This document shows positions 16,948 through 25,582 of a stretch of DNA of 59,216 nt, piece by piece; positions within the stretch are counted from its first letter, which is position 1; every line of letters begins with the position of its first letter. The notes beneath the pieces are model-generated. The model was given only the letters and a program-made list of their open reading frames with translations. It searched no databases and was not told the origin of the DNA. The position numbers and the translations under genes are program-made. The stretch comes from Pseudomonadota bacterium (GTDB lineage: Bacteria; Pseudomonadota; Alphaproteobacteria; Sphingomonadales; Sphingomonadaceae), in NCBI GenBank assembly GCA_023387085.1, contig JAEWIL010000186.1:1-59216 (forward strand). The letters run 5' to 3'.

Positions 16948-17050
16948 CGTCATGCTGAACTTGTTTCGGCATCCATGGCCTGAGCTCTCGTCTAGCGCTG
17001 CGGCGAAGGAAACGGCAGGCCATGGACCCTGAAACAAGTTCAGGGTGACG
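16948..17050. repeat. REP-like inverted repeat, copy C (different core)
   Basis: Arms of about 34 bases (16948-16982 and 17017-17050) pair imperfectly. The core here is TGAACTTGTTTC in place of GGACTTGATCC, so it is a sister type. It lies between the MBL hydrolase and the minus-strand membrane protein and could end both transcripts. Confidence 0.8.
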
Positions 17051-17091
17051 AAAATCGGAAGGTACGCAACCGTCGTTAGCGGCCGAACGGC

Positions 17092-17367
17092 TCACCGCGG
17101 CCGGTGCATCACCCAGCTGAACGCCATCGCGTTGAAGATCGTATACAGACCATAGAGCAGCAGGCCGGTGAACCAGTTGCGCGTCGCGATCGCCATCGCA
17201 CCGACGAGCAGCAAAAACTCGAAGACATAGGTGATGTTCGGCCCGACCTTGTCGGCGAGCGGCTGCACCATTTGCCGGATCAGCGGATCGTCGCTTTCCA
17301 TGAAGGCGCGATGCATCGCGAAATTGCCGACCCCGGCGCAGAAAATGGCGATGATCGCGATCCACAT
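17092..17367 (-). CDS. Small inner-membrane protein, unknown function
   Basis: A 91-residue protein with three hydrophobic segments (residues 2-16, 46-60 and 66-85) and a central polar part, IRQMVQPLADKVGP. I do not recognise a named family. An upstream extension to 17916 only reads through the opposite strand of the DUF481 gene, so I start at the ATG at 17367. The Shine-Dalgarno is weak. It is divergent from the DUF481 gene. Confidence 0.7.
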   Translation of the reverse strand: MWIAIIAIFCAGVGNFAMHRAFMESDDPLIRQMVQPLADKVGPNITYVFEFLLLVGAMAIATRNWFTGLLLYGLYTIFNAMAFSWVMHRPR

Positions 17368-17494
17368 GGTTCGCAAATGGGGCCTAATGGGTGGAAATGC
17401 CAGCGGCTTTGCGGCTATGGGGGCAGCGAGGGTCGCCAAGCCCTCTATCGGATCGAAAAACCGGCCGCTCGTCCCCCAGAGAAGGACCCGTTCG

Positions 17495-18658
17495 ATGAGA
17501 CAGCCTGCGCGCCTCGCCGCCGCCCCTCTCCTCATTGCCGTCGGCGTCCAGCCGGTGCACGCCGTCGTGCCCGATCCGGTACTGCCCGTCATCGTCATCC
17601 CGCTCGCGACGACGCCGCCCGAGCCGCTGGTCGTGCCGTTGCCCGACCCGGTCCGCGCGATGATCGACGCCGCGCTCGCGAGCCGCGAGCGCAAGGATAT
17701 CGAAACCATCGTGTCGCTGGCCAAGGCGACCAATCCCAAATCGATCGACGAGATCGAGGCCATAGTTTCCGCCTGGCAGGCGCAGAATGAAAGCAAGCCC
17801 GAGCCCGATCCGGTCCGGCAGATGCTGGCCGCGGCCATGGCGAGCAAGAAGGATAGCGATGTCGAAGCGGTGGGCACGCTGGCGAAAAAGACCAACCCCG
17901 ATCGCGTTGCCGACATCGATACGATGCTGATCGATTATCGTGCGAAGCGGACCGCCGAACGAAAGGCGGAGGCCGATGCCGCGCGTGCCAAGCTGGCAGC
18001 GGCGAAATTCTGGCAGAACTGGAAGGGCGAGGGGCAGATCGGCGCGTCGCAGAGCAGCGGCAACACCAAGTCGGCGGGGCTCAGCGTCGGGCTGGCGCTC
18101 AATCGCAAGGGGATCGACTGGGACCAGCGCTTCCGCGCGCAGGCCGATTATCAGCGCACCAACGGCAGCACCTCGGTCGAACGCTATCTGGTCGAATATG
18201 AGCCGCAGATAAAGGTCAGCGACCGCGCCTTTGCTTATGGTCTGGGCCGGTGGGAACGCGATCGTGTGCTGGGGTTCGGCAATCGCTGGAACGCCTCGGC
18301 GGGGCTGGGCTATCAGGTGGTCAAGAAGAAGGCGATGACGCTGAGCCTCAAGGCTGGGCCTGCGTGGCGCGAGACGGACTATCTGGCCGGCCGTGGGCAG
18401 AGCGACAGCGAGTTGACCGGGCTCGCGGGGATCGATTTCGGCTGGAACCTGTCGCCGACGCTCAAGCTGACGCAGGTCGCCTCGACGGTGATCGGCGAGC
18501 ATAATACCGTGACCAGCTCGCTCACCGCGCTCAATGCGAAACTGATCGGCGGACTGTCGGCGCGTTTCTCCTATTCCGCCGACATCGACACCAACCCGCC
18601 GCCGGGGATCGAGACGGTCGACACGCTGACGCGCTTCACGCTGGTGTACGGATTTTAG
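17495..18658 (+). CDS. DUF481 (YdiY-like) outer-membrane protein with duplicated N-terminal module
   Basis: A 387-residue exported protein. Residues 1-23 are a signal peptide. Residues 51-104 and 105-155 are two copies of a helical module (DPVRAMIDAALASRERKD and DPVRQMLAAAMASKKDSD, each followed by LAK.TNP). From about 175 to the end it is a DUF481 beta-barrel: WKGEGQIGASQSSGNTKS, then alternating strands, ending with the outer-membrane signature FTLVYGF with terminal Phe. GAAGGA precedes the ATG; upstream in-frame sequence is rejected. It converges on the VOC gene with 10 bases between the stops. Confidence 0.88.
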   Translation: MRQPARLAAAPLLIAVGVQPVHAVVPDPVLPVIVIPLATTPPEPLVVPLPDPVRAMIDAALASRERKDIETIVSLAKATNPKSIDEIEAIVSAWQAQNESKPEPDPVRQMLAAAMASKKDSDVEAVGTLAKKTNPDRVADIDTMLIDYRAKRTAERKAEADAARAKLAAAKFWQNWKGEGQIGASQSSGNTKSAGLSVGLALNRKGIDWDQRFRAQADYQRTNGSTSVERYLVEYEPQIKVSDRAFAYGLGRWERDRVLGFGNRWNASAGLGYQVVKKKAMTLSLKAGPAWRETDYLAGRGQSDSELTGLAGIDFGWNLSPTLKLTQVASTVIGEHNTVTSSLTALNAKLIGGLSARFSYSADIDTNPPPGIETVDTLTRFTLVYGF

Positions 18659-18668
18659 TGTCAGCGCC

Positions 18669-19133
18669 TTAGCTGCCGTCAAACGCGTCGGCGCCGCCAA
18701 TCTCCTGCCCGTCGACCAGCAGGCCGGCGCCGGAAACATGGTTGAACTCGATGCGGATGCCGTCGGGATCCTCGAACAGGATCGAATAATAGCCGGGCGC
18801 CCACGGTTCTTCCTGCGGGGCATGGACGATATGGATGTCGTCCCGGTCTTTCAGAAAGTCGTAGATCCGGTCCACGCCCGCGCAATCGCGCATGCGGAAA
18901 CAGGCGTGATGCAGGCCGGGCGCGCCCTGATCGAAGCGTTTGCCAGCATTTTCTGGGCTGGGCGTGCGGATGCCGATCGCGGTGCGGCCGCCGACGCCAT
19001 AGAGCATATGCTCGCTGTCGAGCACTTTCTTGAGCCCGAGCCAGCCGATGACGTCGCGCCAGAAGGCGGTCGAGCGCGCGAAGTCGCCAGCGGTCAGGAT
19101 GACGTGCGCGACGCCGTTGAGTTCGCCGCTCAT
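18669..19133 (-). CDS. VOC-family (glyoxalase-like) metalloprotein
   Basis: A 154-residue vicinal-oxygen-chelate protein: HVILTAGDFARSTAFWRDVIG opens module one, and GLHHACFRMRD to YYSILFEDPDGIRIEFNH forms module two. Metal ligands fit His in VAHV, His in LHHACF and Glu in IRIEF. Substrate unknown. AGAGGA sits four bases before the ATG at 19133. It is last in a probable fumarase operon, 37 bases after the preceding gene. Confidence 0.88.
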   Translation of the reverse strand: MSGELNGVAHVILTAGDFARSTAFWRDVIGWLGLKKVLDSEHMLYGVGGRTAIGIRTPSPENAGKRFDQGAPGLHHACFRMRDCAGVDRIYDFLKDRDDIHIVHAPQEEPWAPGYYSILFEDPDGIRIEFNHVSGAGLLVDGQEIGGADAFDGS

Positions 19134-19170
19134 TCCGTCCTCTCCCAACAACCTGCTTCCTTTCGCGCGG

Positions 19171-19665
19171 TCATGCGATGGGCCTCGTCTGGAGTTCGCG
19201 GCTCATGAAGCGCAGGATTTCGTCGCGATCCCCTTCGTCGTTGTTCGTAGCCGCCTTGATCGCCGCGCCGCCCATGGCCATCACGAGGATGGGAATGCCC
19301 GCGAAGATCGCGCCGAACATCAGCGTGCCGGGAATGAGCGCGCTGATCGCGACGCCGACGGCCACGAAGACCGAAAGAAAGCCGAACCAGATGAAAGGGA
19401 ACATCCGGCCCGCGGTCGAACGGCCGAGCGTTCCGGCGATGCGCGTGCCGCCCTCATGGGGTTCCATCGAGGCTTCGAGTTCGAGCGCCATCGGGTTCTG
19501 TACGTCGCGCCGCGCGTAATGCAGCCGCATCACATATTGGTCGCCCGATCCGAAAACGCGCGCCTTTGCGTCTTTCATCGGATCGGCCATGATCGTCTGG
19601 AGCTTGTGTGCGATCGCTTCGGGCGAAAGCGGAGAGAAAAGATCGACCGGTTCGCTTTTCGCCAT
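19171..19665 (-). CDS. Membrane protein of unknown function in the fumarase operon
   Basis: A 164-residue protein. The N-terminal 75 residues are soluble (SPLSPEAIAHKLQTIMAD, then a beta-rich stretch), followed by two transmembrane helices (about 90-113 and 116-138) and a short acidic tail. It begins 15 bases after the fumarase stop, so it is very likely co-transcribed. No named family is recognised. Confidence 0.75.
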   Translation of the reverse strand: MAKSEPVDLFSPLSPEAIAHKLQTIMADPMKDAKARVFGSGDQYVMRLHYARRDVQNPMALELEASMEPHEGGTRIAGTLGRSTAGRMFPFIWFGFLSVFVAVGVAISALIPGTLMFGAIFAGIPILVMAMGGAAIKAATNNDEGDRDEILRFMSRELQTRPIA

Positions 19666-19680
19666 CGCCCGCTCCCTCCG

Positions 19681-21204
19681 TCACGCTTTCTCCAGCAGCC
19701 CCTCGTCCGCAATGCGTTTCTGCCACAGTTTCGGCGCGTTGACATGGACATTCTGGCCTTCGCTGTCGACCGCGACGGTGACGGGGAAGTCGCTGACCTC
19801 GAATTCGTAGATCGCCTCCATGCCAAGGTCGGCGAAACCGACGACCTTGCTGCCCTTGATCGCGCGCGCCACGAGATAGGCGGCGCCGCCGACCGCCATC
19901 AGATAGGCGCTCTTGTGCTTCGCGATCGCCTGCGTCGCGGCGGGGCCGCGTTCGGCCTTGCCGACGCAGGCGAGCAGGCCCTGTTCGCGCATCATGTCCA
20001 TGAACTTGTCCATGCGCGTCGCGGTCGTCGGACCGGCGGGGCCGACGATTTCCTCGCCGACCGGGTCGACCGGGCCGACATAATAGATGACGCGGCCCTT
20101 GAATTCGACGGGCAGCTGTTCGCCCTTGGCCAGCATGTCGGCGATCCGCTTGTGCGCGGCATCGCGGCCGGTCAGCATCTTGCCGTTGAGCAGCAGCCGG
20201 TCGCCCTGTTTCCAGCTGGCGACGACTTCGGGGGTCAGCGTGTCGAGATCGACGCGCTTGGCGGCGCTGTCGGGCTTCCAGTCGATTTGCGGATAATCGG
20301 CGAGCACCGGCTTTTCGAGATAGGCCGGCCCGCTGCCGTCGAGCGTCACATGGGCATGGCGGGTCGCGGCACAATTGGGGATCATCGCGACGGGTTTCGA
20401 CGCGGCGTGGGTCGGCCAGTCGGCAATCTTGACGTCGAGGACGGTGGCGAGGCCGCCCAGCCCCTGCGCGCCGATGCCGAGCGCGTTGACCTTTTCATAA
20501 AGTTCGATGCGCAGTTCCTCGGTCGGGTTCGACGGGCCGCGCGCGAGCAGCTCGGTCATGTCGATCGGGTCCATGAGCGACTGTTTGGCGAGCAGCATCG
20601 CCTTTTCCGCCGTGCCGCCGATGCCGATGCCGAGCATCCCGGGCGGGCACCAGCCGGCGCCCATCTGCGGGACCATTTCGAGCACCCAGTCGACGATGCT
20701 GTCGCTGGGGTTCATCATCTTGAACTTCGACTTGTTCTCGCTGCCGCCGCCCTTTGCCGCGACGTCGATCACGACCTTGGCGCCGGGGACCATCTCGACG
20801 TTGAGCACCGACGGCGTGTTGTCTTTCGTGTTCACGCGGCTGAATGCGGGATCGGCAAGGATCGAGGCGCGGAGCTTGTTGTCGGGGTGGAGATAGGCGC
20901 GGCGGACGCCTTCATCGACGACCTGTTGCAGGCTGCGCGGGCTGTCGAGGCGGCAGTCCATGCCCCATTTGATGAACACGGTGACGATGCCGGTGTCCTG
21001 ACAGATCGGACGATGCCCCTCGGCACACATGCGGCTGTTCGACAGGATCTGCGCCATTGCATCCTTCGCGGCGGGCGACACTTCGCGTTCATACGCGGCG
21101 GCCAGCGCGCGGATATAATCCATCGGGTGGAAATAGCTGATGTACTGGAGTGCGTCGGCGATCGTTTCGACGAGGTCGTCCTCGCGGATGATGACGGTGT
21201 TCAT
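19681..21204 (-). CDS. Class I (iron-sulfur) fumarate hydratase
   Basis: A 507-residue class I fumarase that interconverts fumarate and malate in the TCA cycle using an oxygen-labile 4Fe-4S cluster. Cluster cysteines fit RPICQDTG, GWCPPG and PNCAATRH. The alpha and beta domains are fused in one chain; the beta half begins about residue 350. The start is the ATG at 21204; the long upstream extension has no coding character. Followed by a membrane protein and a VOC protein on the same strand. Confidence 0.95.
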   Translation of the reverse strand: MNTVIIREDDLVETIADALQYISYFHPMDYIRALAAAYEREVSPAAKDAMAQILSNSRMCAEGHRPICQDTGIVTVFIKWGMDCRLDSPRSLQQVVDEGVRRAYLHPDNKLRASILADPAFSRVNTKDNTPSVLNVEMVPGAKVVIDVAAKGGGSENKSKFKMMNPSDSIVDWVLEMVPQMGAGWCPPGMLGIGIGGTAEKAMLLAKQSLMDPIDMTELLARGPSNPTEELRIELYEKVNALGIGAQGLGGLATVLDVKIADWPTHAASKPVAMIPNCAATRHAHVTLDGSGPAYLEKPVLADYPQIDWKPDSAAKRVDLDTLTPEVVASWKQGDRLLLNGKMLTGRDAAHKRIADMLAKGEQLPVEFKGRVIYYVGPVDPVGEEIVGPAGPTTATRMDKFMDMMREQGLLACVGKAERGPAATQAIAKHKSAYLMAVGGAAYLVARAIKGSKVVGFADLGMEAIYEFEVSDFPVTVAVDSEGQNVHVNAPKLWQKRIADEGLLEKA

Positions 21205-21277
21205 GGGTGCAGTCCCCTTGCCCTGTTTCAGGATTCGGGGCTTCCCTAGACCCGCAGCGTCGCGACGGGAAGGGGGG

Positions 21278-22084
21278 TCAGGAGCGGCGCCGTCCGAAGG
21301 TAGGGCGGTGCGGGGCGCTTGCCGCCACAATCGCTCGCGGACGGTGGTCGGACGGATCGGCATCGACCAATGACCGGTTCCACAGCGCGCGCCAGTTTGC
21401 GATTCCGGCGGTGCCGAGCAAGGCGATCCAGCCGCCGCCGGTCGCCGCGAGCAGAGTCCAGCCATAGTGTGACGGCACGGCAATCGCCATCAGCACGGGC
21501 ACGCACGCGACGATCACGAGCGTTCCGGCGAGCGTCCACCAGCGCCCGCCGACGCGGGCGAGCGCAAGGCCGATTGCGATGTTGGTCAGGGCCAGCAGGA
21601 CGAACTTCGCGGTGACCGGATACGGCAGGCTCGCCATCGCCGGCGAATAATCCCCCGCGGTGAAAGCGGCCTGAATGTCGAAGAGCAACCAATTCTCACA
21701 GGCGTCGCACAGGGCCGCGAGCACGGGCAGCCCGGCGGCGAACGCGATCGCCCTCAGCCCCGTCTCGCGCGCCAGGGCGATCAGCCCGCAGCCGAGAAAG
21801 CCAGCGTAAAGGAGCATGTAGAGATAGTCGCGCTCGTTGCCCGTCCGCATCATCGCGAGGCGGCGGACCTGGTCGGAATCGCTGTCGGGACCGAAGACGG
21901 CGACCAGATCGTCCTGACCGCCCGCAAATTCGAAGGCAAGGACGGGGCCGCCATAGCCCGGCTCGGCGGCGAAGCTGTCCTGCGGGAAGGTCCGGCCGAG
22001 CCACAAGCCGACCAATATGGCGCCGAAACCGAGGAAGAGTGCCGCGTGCCACCAGCGAACCGCCGGCAGCACGCCCGCGCTCAA
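21278..22084 (-). CDS. Multi-pass membrane protein downstream of zur
   Basis: A 268-residue protein with about six hydrophobic segments, the first at residues 14-30 and others around 92-105, 112-125, 160-177, 184-203 and 208-228. The second segment is followed by a soluble loop (GGPVLAFEFAGGQDDLVAVFG). The start is a TTG one base after the zur stop, with GGAG ten bases upstream, so translation is likely coupled to zur. Family not recognised; a link to zinc is only from context. Confidence 0.75.
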   Translation of the reverse strand: MSAGVLPAVRWWHAALFLGFGAILVGLWLGRTFPQDSFAAEPGYGGPVLAFEFAGGQDDLVAVFGPDSDSDQVRRLAMMRTGNERDYLYMLLYAGFLGCGLIALARETGLRAIAFAAGLPVLAALCDACENWLLFDIQAAFTAGDYSPAMASLPYPVTAKFVLLALTNIAIGLALARVGGRWWTLAGTLVIVACVPVLMAIAVPSHYGWTLLAATGGGWIALLGTAGIANWRALWNRSLVDADPSDHRPRAIVAASAPHRPTFGRRRS

Positions 22085-22085
22085 C

Positions 22086-22574
22086 CTATTGGCACTCCGC
22101 GCATTTTCCGCGCACTTCGATCACGGGCCGTTCGGCGGCGAAGCCCGTCGCGTCGGCGGCGGCGCGGACGCCGTCGGACAATGTGTCGTTGTCGATATGT
22201 ACCGCGCTGCCGCAATTGTCGCAGATCAGGAAGATGCAGTCGTGGAGGCAGCCGGGGTGGCTGTTCGCGACGAAGGCATTCGCGCTCTCGACCCGGCGGA
22301 CGAGGTTGTTCGCGACGAACAGGTCGAGGATGCGATAAACGCTGTTCGGCGCAACGCGACGCCCACGTTTCTGCGATACGATGTCGGCGATTTCATAGGC
22401 GCTCGCGGGTTTGCCGATCTCGGCCACCGCGTCGAAAATCTGGGCGCGCATATCGGTCCATGCTTCGCCCGCATGCTCGAGCGCGACCTGAGCCGCGTTG
22501 GCGAGCGAGGCGCCGCTGGCCTCGATATGCGAATGGTCATGCTTGCCCATCACGACGATGTAGGATGTTTGCAC
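22086..22574 (-). CDS. zur: Zinc uptake regulator, Fur family
   Basis: A 162-residue Fur-family repressor of the Zur branch. Seen: winged helix with SVYRILDLFVANNLVRRV, the HDCIFLICDNCG metal/dimer segment with CxxC, and a C-terminal CAEC pair for structural zinc. The His-rich N-terminus (GKHDHSHIE) is usual in sphingomonads. The start is either the GTG at 22574, beside GCGGGAATA within a small hairpin (22579-22593), or the ATG at 22550. It follows the merC-like gene by 28 bases and shares its palindromic operator. Confidence 0.9.
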   Translation of the reverse strand: MQTSYIVVMGKHDHSHIEASGASLANAAQVALEHAGEAWTDMRAQIFDAVAEIGKPASAYEIADIVSQKRGRRVAPNSVYRILDLFVANNLVRRVESANAFVANSHPGCLHDCIFLICDNCGSAVHIDNDTLSDGVRAAADATGFAAERPVIEVRGKCAECQ

Positions 22575-22602
22575 TATTCCCGCAAGCTGCGGGCAATGCG
22601 TA

Positions 22603-23034
22603 TCAGTGTCTTGCCCGGCGGTTAAGATCGTGACCGAGCGCGACGATCGCGACGCCGATCATCGTCGCCAGCACTTCGCTGCCGTCGTGCGGTCGCGACA
22701 GCGCGCCCGCCATCATGCCGAGCCCGAAGCTGCCGACCGCGAAGGGCATCATGTAACCATGGCTGAGCACCCCCGAAACGAGCGTGACGAGCGCAAAACC
22801 GATCGCGATGACAAGGCCGATCTCGTGGAAAGCCGGGTTGAGCAGCGCCCCGCCGACCGATGCGATCGAGGCAAAGAAGATCGTACTGGCAAGACAGTGA
22901 ACAAGGCAGAGCCCCGACAGGCCCATCGCCAGCTGGTCGCCCGACAGCGAGGTCAGCGGCCGCGAATCGCGCGCAGCCCGCACCATCACGCCGAGGCGCG
23001 GCCATGCATGGCTGTGACTGGCGACTTGGGTCAC
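22603..23034 (-). CDS. MerC-domain membrane protein, first gene of the zur operon
   Basis: A 143-residue protein with four hydrophobic segments and the MerC signature GLCLVHCLAST, whose Cys pair binds a thiophilic metal in MerC. Here the likely metal is zinc, from its place in front of zur (inference). The GTG at 23034 is chosen because CGGAGAA lies just upstream; the ATG at 23079 has no Shine-Dalgarno and would sit only 8 bases from the operator. The C-terminus ends in a basic RRARH. Confidence 0.87.
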   Translation of the reverse strand: MTQVASHSHAWPRLGVMVRAARDSRPLTSLSGDQLAMGLSGLCLVHCLASTIFFASIASVGGALLNPAFHEIGLVIAIGFALVTLVSGVLSHGYMMPFAVGSFGLGMMAGALSRPHDGSEVLATMIGVAIVALGHDLNRRARH

Positions 23035-23086
23035 CCGATTCTCCGTTGGTCCAACTGTAGGCTTGATATGGCATAACATGACAAAG

Positions 23087-23107
23087 GTTACAATGTCTCA
23101 TTGTAAC
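23087..23107. promoter_or_regulatory. Perfect palindrome, probable Zur box
   Basis: Nine-base arms GTTACAATG and CATTGTAAC flank TCT, a perfect palindrome 53 bases before the merC-like start. Alphaproteobacterial Zur boxes share the GTTA...TAAC form (family knowledge). Placement in front of the operon that encodes Zur supports autoregulation. Confidence 0.7.
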
Positions 23108-23208
23108 AAATTGCGTATAATTTGTCAGCCGCGCCAAAGAGGGAACCCCGCGTGGAGTCGGCCGATGCCTCGCTCCGGGTTTCCGCTTCGCGGGACTGAC
23201 AAAAGAGA

Positions 23209-24879
23209 TTAGTTGGGCTGCTGCTCCGCCCGCAGGGCCTTGCGGTCGAGCTTGCCGATCATCGTCTTGGGCAGGTTCAGCCTGACTTCGACCTCGCTCA
23301 CCCGCTCATGCTTGCCGAGCTGCGGGTTGAGCCAGTTCTTGAGCGCCTCGCCGGAGACTTCGAACCCATCCTCCAGCGTCACGAAGGCCTTGGGCACTTC
23401 TCCGCGATAGGGGTCGGGGACGCCGAGGACGATCGCTTCCTTGACCGCGGGATGCTCGTGGAGATGCGCCTCGATCACGCTCGGATAGACCTTGAACCCG
23501 CCGACCGCGATCATGTCCTTCAGCCGGTCGACGATGCGGATATAGCCGTCCACATCGATCGCCGCGACGTCGCCGGTGCGGAGCCAGCCGTCGGTCGTGA
23601 AGCTGTCCCGGTCGGCATCGGGGCGGTTCCAATAGCCCTGCATGATCTGCGGGCCCTTGACCGCAAGCTCGCCGGCGTCGCCGGCCGCGGCGTCCTTCGC
23701 CGGATCGTCGCGATCGAGCAGGCGGATGCGCGTCGCGGGGATCGGCTGGCCGATCGTCCCGGGCTTGACCGGACCGTCATAGGGATTGGTCGCGACCACG
23801 CCCGAGCTTTCGGTAAGGCCATAACCCTCGACAAGCGAAGCGCCGGTCGCGGCGATGAATTTCTCGCGCAATTCCGCCGGCATCGGCGCGCCGCCCGAGA
23901 TGCAGACGCGCAGCGAGGAGAAATCGGTCTTCGCGAGGTCGGGATGGTCGAGCAGCGCCTGGTACATCGTCGGGACGCCCGGCAGCGCCGTCGCCTTCGT
24001 CCGCGTGATCGCCTGCAGCGCCGCTTTGGCATCGAAGCGCGGCAGCATCGTGATCATGCCGCCGTTGAGCACGGTGCGGTTGAGGACGCAGGTGTTCGCG
24101 AATACGTGGAAGAAGGGCAGGACGCCGAGGATCCGATCGCCGGCGTCGTGATCGGGATCGATCGCATTGACCTGCCGCGCGTTGGCGGTCAGATTCTGGT
24201 GCGTCAGCTTGGCGCCCTTCGGCGTGCCGGTGGTTCCTCCGGTATATTGGATCAGCGCGACGTCCTTTTCGGCATCGATAGCGACGGGATCGGGGCGGCC
24301 GTCGTTCGCGACCAGCGCCGAGAAGCGGATGATGCGCGGATCGTCGGGAAGCGCCGCGACCTCACTCTTCTTGAACAGGCGGTACAGCACCGATTTTGTT
24401 GCGGGCAGCCCGCCCGCGATCGAGCCGACAACGAGCCGCTTGAGGCTCGACCCATCGAGCACGGTCAGCGCGGTCGGCAGCAGCGCCGCCGCGCTCAGCG
24501 TAACCAGCGTGTCGGTGCCCGAATCCTCGACCTGTGCCTCCAGCTCGGCGACGGTATAGAGCGGCGAGAAATTGACAACGGTGGCCCCCGCCGCGAGCGC
24601 GCCATAATAGGCCGCGACATAATGCGGAACATTGGGAAGAAACAACCCGACCCGGCTCCCCTTGCCGACGCCGAGCTGCTGCAGTCCCCGCGCGACGCGG
24701 GCGACGCCCTCGGCGACCTCGGCATAGGAAAAGCGCCGCCCCATGAAATCGAGCATCGGCGCGTCGCCCTTTCGCGCGGCGCTCGCCGTGAGCATCTCGG
24801 GCAGCGAGAGTGGCGCGAAGGGTTGGTCCCAAGCGGTCGGATGGCGGTAATCGGTCGACCAGTCGTGGGAGATGCTCAT
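23209..24879 (-). CDS. Long-chain acyl-CoA ligase (AMP-forming)
   Basis: A 556-residue member of the acyl-adenylate superfamily that activates fatty or dicarboxylic acids with ATP and CoA. Seen: P-loop IQYTGGTTGTPKGAKLTH, YGLTESSG, DGWLRTGDVAAID and the A10 lysine region LPKTMIGKLDRKAL. The start MSISHDWSTDY at 24879 matches the usual sphingomonad form; two in-frame ATGs upstream are less likely. It resembles PimA/FadD-type ligases. It stands alone and should feed the beta-oxidation genes at 36-39 kb. Confidence 0.93.
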   Translation of the reverse strand: MSISHDWSTDYRHPTAWDQPFAPLSLPEMLTASAARKGDAPMLDFMGRRFSYAEVAEGVARVARGLQQLGVGKGSRVGLFLPNVPHYVAAYYGALAAGATVVNFSPLYTVAELEAQVEDSGTDTLVTLSAAALLPTALTVLDGSSLKRLVVGSIAGGLPATKSVLYRLFKKSEVAALPDDPRIIRFSALVANDGRPDPVAIDAEKDVALIQYTGGTTGTPKGAKLTHQNLTANARQVNAIDPDHDAGDRILGVLPFFHVFANTCVLNRTVLNGGMITMLPRFDAKAALQAITRTKATALPGVPTMYQALLDHPDLAKTDFSSLRVCISGGAPMPAELREKFIAATGASLVEGYGLTESSGVVATNPYDGPVKPGTIGQPIPATRIRLLDRDDPAKDAAAGDAGELAVKGPQIMQGYWNRPDADRDSFTTDGWLRTGDVAAIDVDGYIRIVDRLKDMIAVGGFKVYPSVIEAHLHEHPAVKEAIVLGVPDPYRGEVPKAFVTLEDGFEVSGEALKNWLNPQLGKHERVSEVEVRLNLPKTMIGKLDRKALRAEQQPN

Positions 24880-25015
24880 GGGGGAGATATGTCCTTTGAG
24901 GCTCGTTACTGACATCACTTTAAGCAGCGTTTCGGTGTATCGCAATCGGGGGCTCGTGCTTGCGGCTCGGCGGCGCGGCGGCTAGGCAAGGGCATCTTGT
25001 TCCAGGGGGATATTC

Positions 25016-25549
25016 ATGTCGCACATGTCCATGCGCCTGATCGTGCCGTTCGCTTTTCTTGCCGCTGCCGCGCCCGCCGCGGCGAAGGACAAGGCGCCGC
25101 CGCCGCGTCCCGCGCAAATTCAGGAACTTTATAACTGCCGCGACATTGCGGACCCTGTGGCGCGGCTCGCCTGTTTCGACCGCGAGGTCGGCGAGCTGCA
25201 GACCGCCGACACACAGCGTGACATCACCTTCGCCGACCGCGAGACGGTGAAAAAGACGCGCCGCGGGCTGTTCGGCTTTGCATTGCCCAGCCTGGGGCTG
25301 TTCGGCGGGGATGGCGACGAGGACGAAATCAAGAGCATCGACACGACCGTCGCCTCCTCTTCGCAGGTCGATGGCGGGCGGTATCGCATCGCGATGGCCG
25401 ACGGATCGGTGTGGGTGCAGATCGACGACCGGCGAATGGCGCTCGCGCCGCGGCCGGGGCAGAAGATCCAGATCAAGACGGCCTCGCTCGGTAGCTATTT
25501 CCTGAGCCTTGAAGGCCGGCCCTCGATCCGCGTCCGCCGCGAACGGTGA
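25016..25549 (+). CDS. Exported protein of unknown function
   Basis: A 177-residue protein with a signal peptide ending AAAAPAAA, then the motif YNCRDIADPVARLACFDREV, which recurs in many exported alphaproteobacterial proteins and in the VasI-type family. Two conserved Cys there may form a disulfide. The C-terminal half is beta-rich (YRIAMADGSVWVQIDDRRM). AGGGGGAT lies seven bases before the ATG. Possibly first of a unit with pabBC, 33 bases downstream. Confidence 0.8.
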   Translation: MSHMSMRLIVPFAFLAAAAPAAAKDKAPPPRPAQIQELYNCRDIADPVARLACFDREVGELQTADTQRDITFADRETVKKTRRGLFGFALPSLGLFGGDGDEDEIKSIDTTVASSSQVDGGRYRIAMADGSVWVQIDDRRMALAPRPGQKIQIKTASLGSYFLSLEGRPSIRVRRER

Positions 25550-25582
25550 GCGGACAGGGTCCGCTATCCTGACAGGCGCGCG

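Noticed and set aside
17368..17916. Long N-terminal extension of the 91-residue membrane protein
   Set aside because: It is the antisense of the DUF481 gene and has Ser/Gly-rich shadow composition.
23087..23107. Reading the GTTACAATG palindrome as a transcription terminator
   Set aside because: It is AT-rich, sits upstream of an operon and lacks a U-tract; an operator is the better reading.
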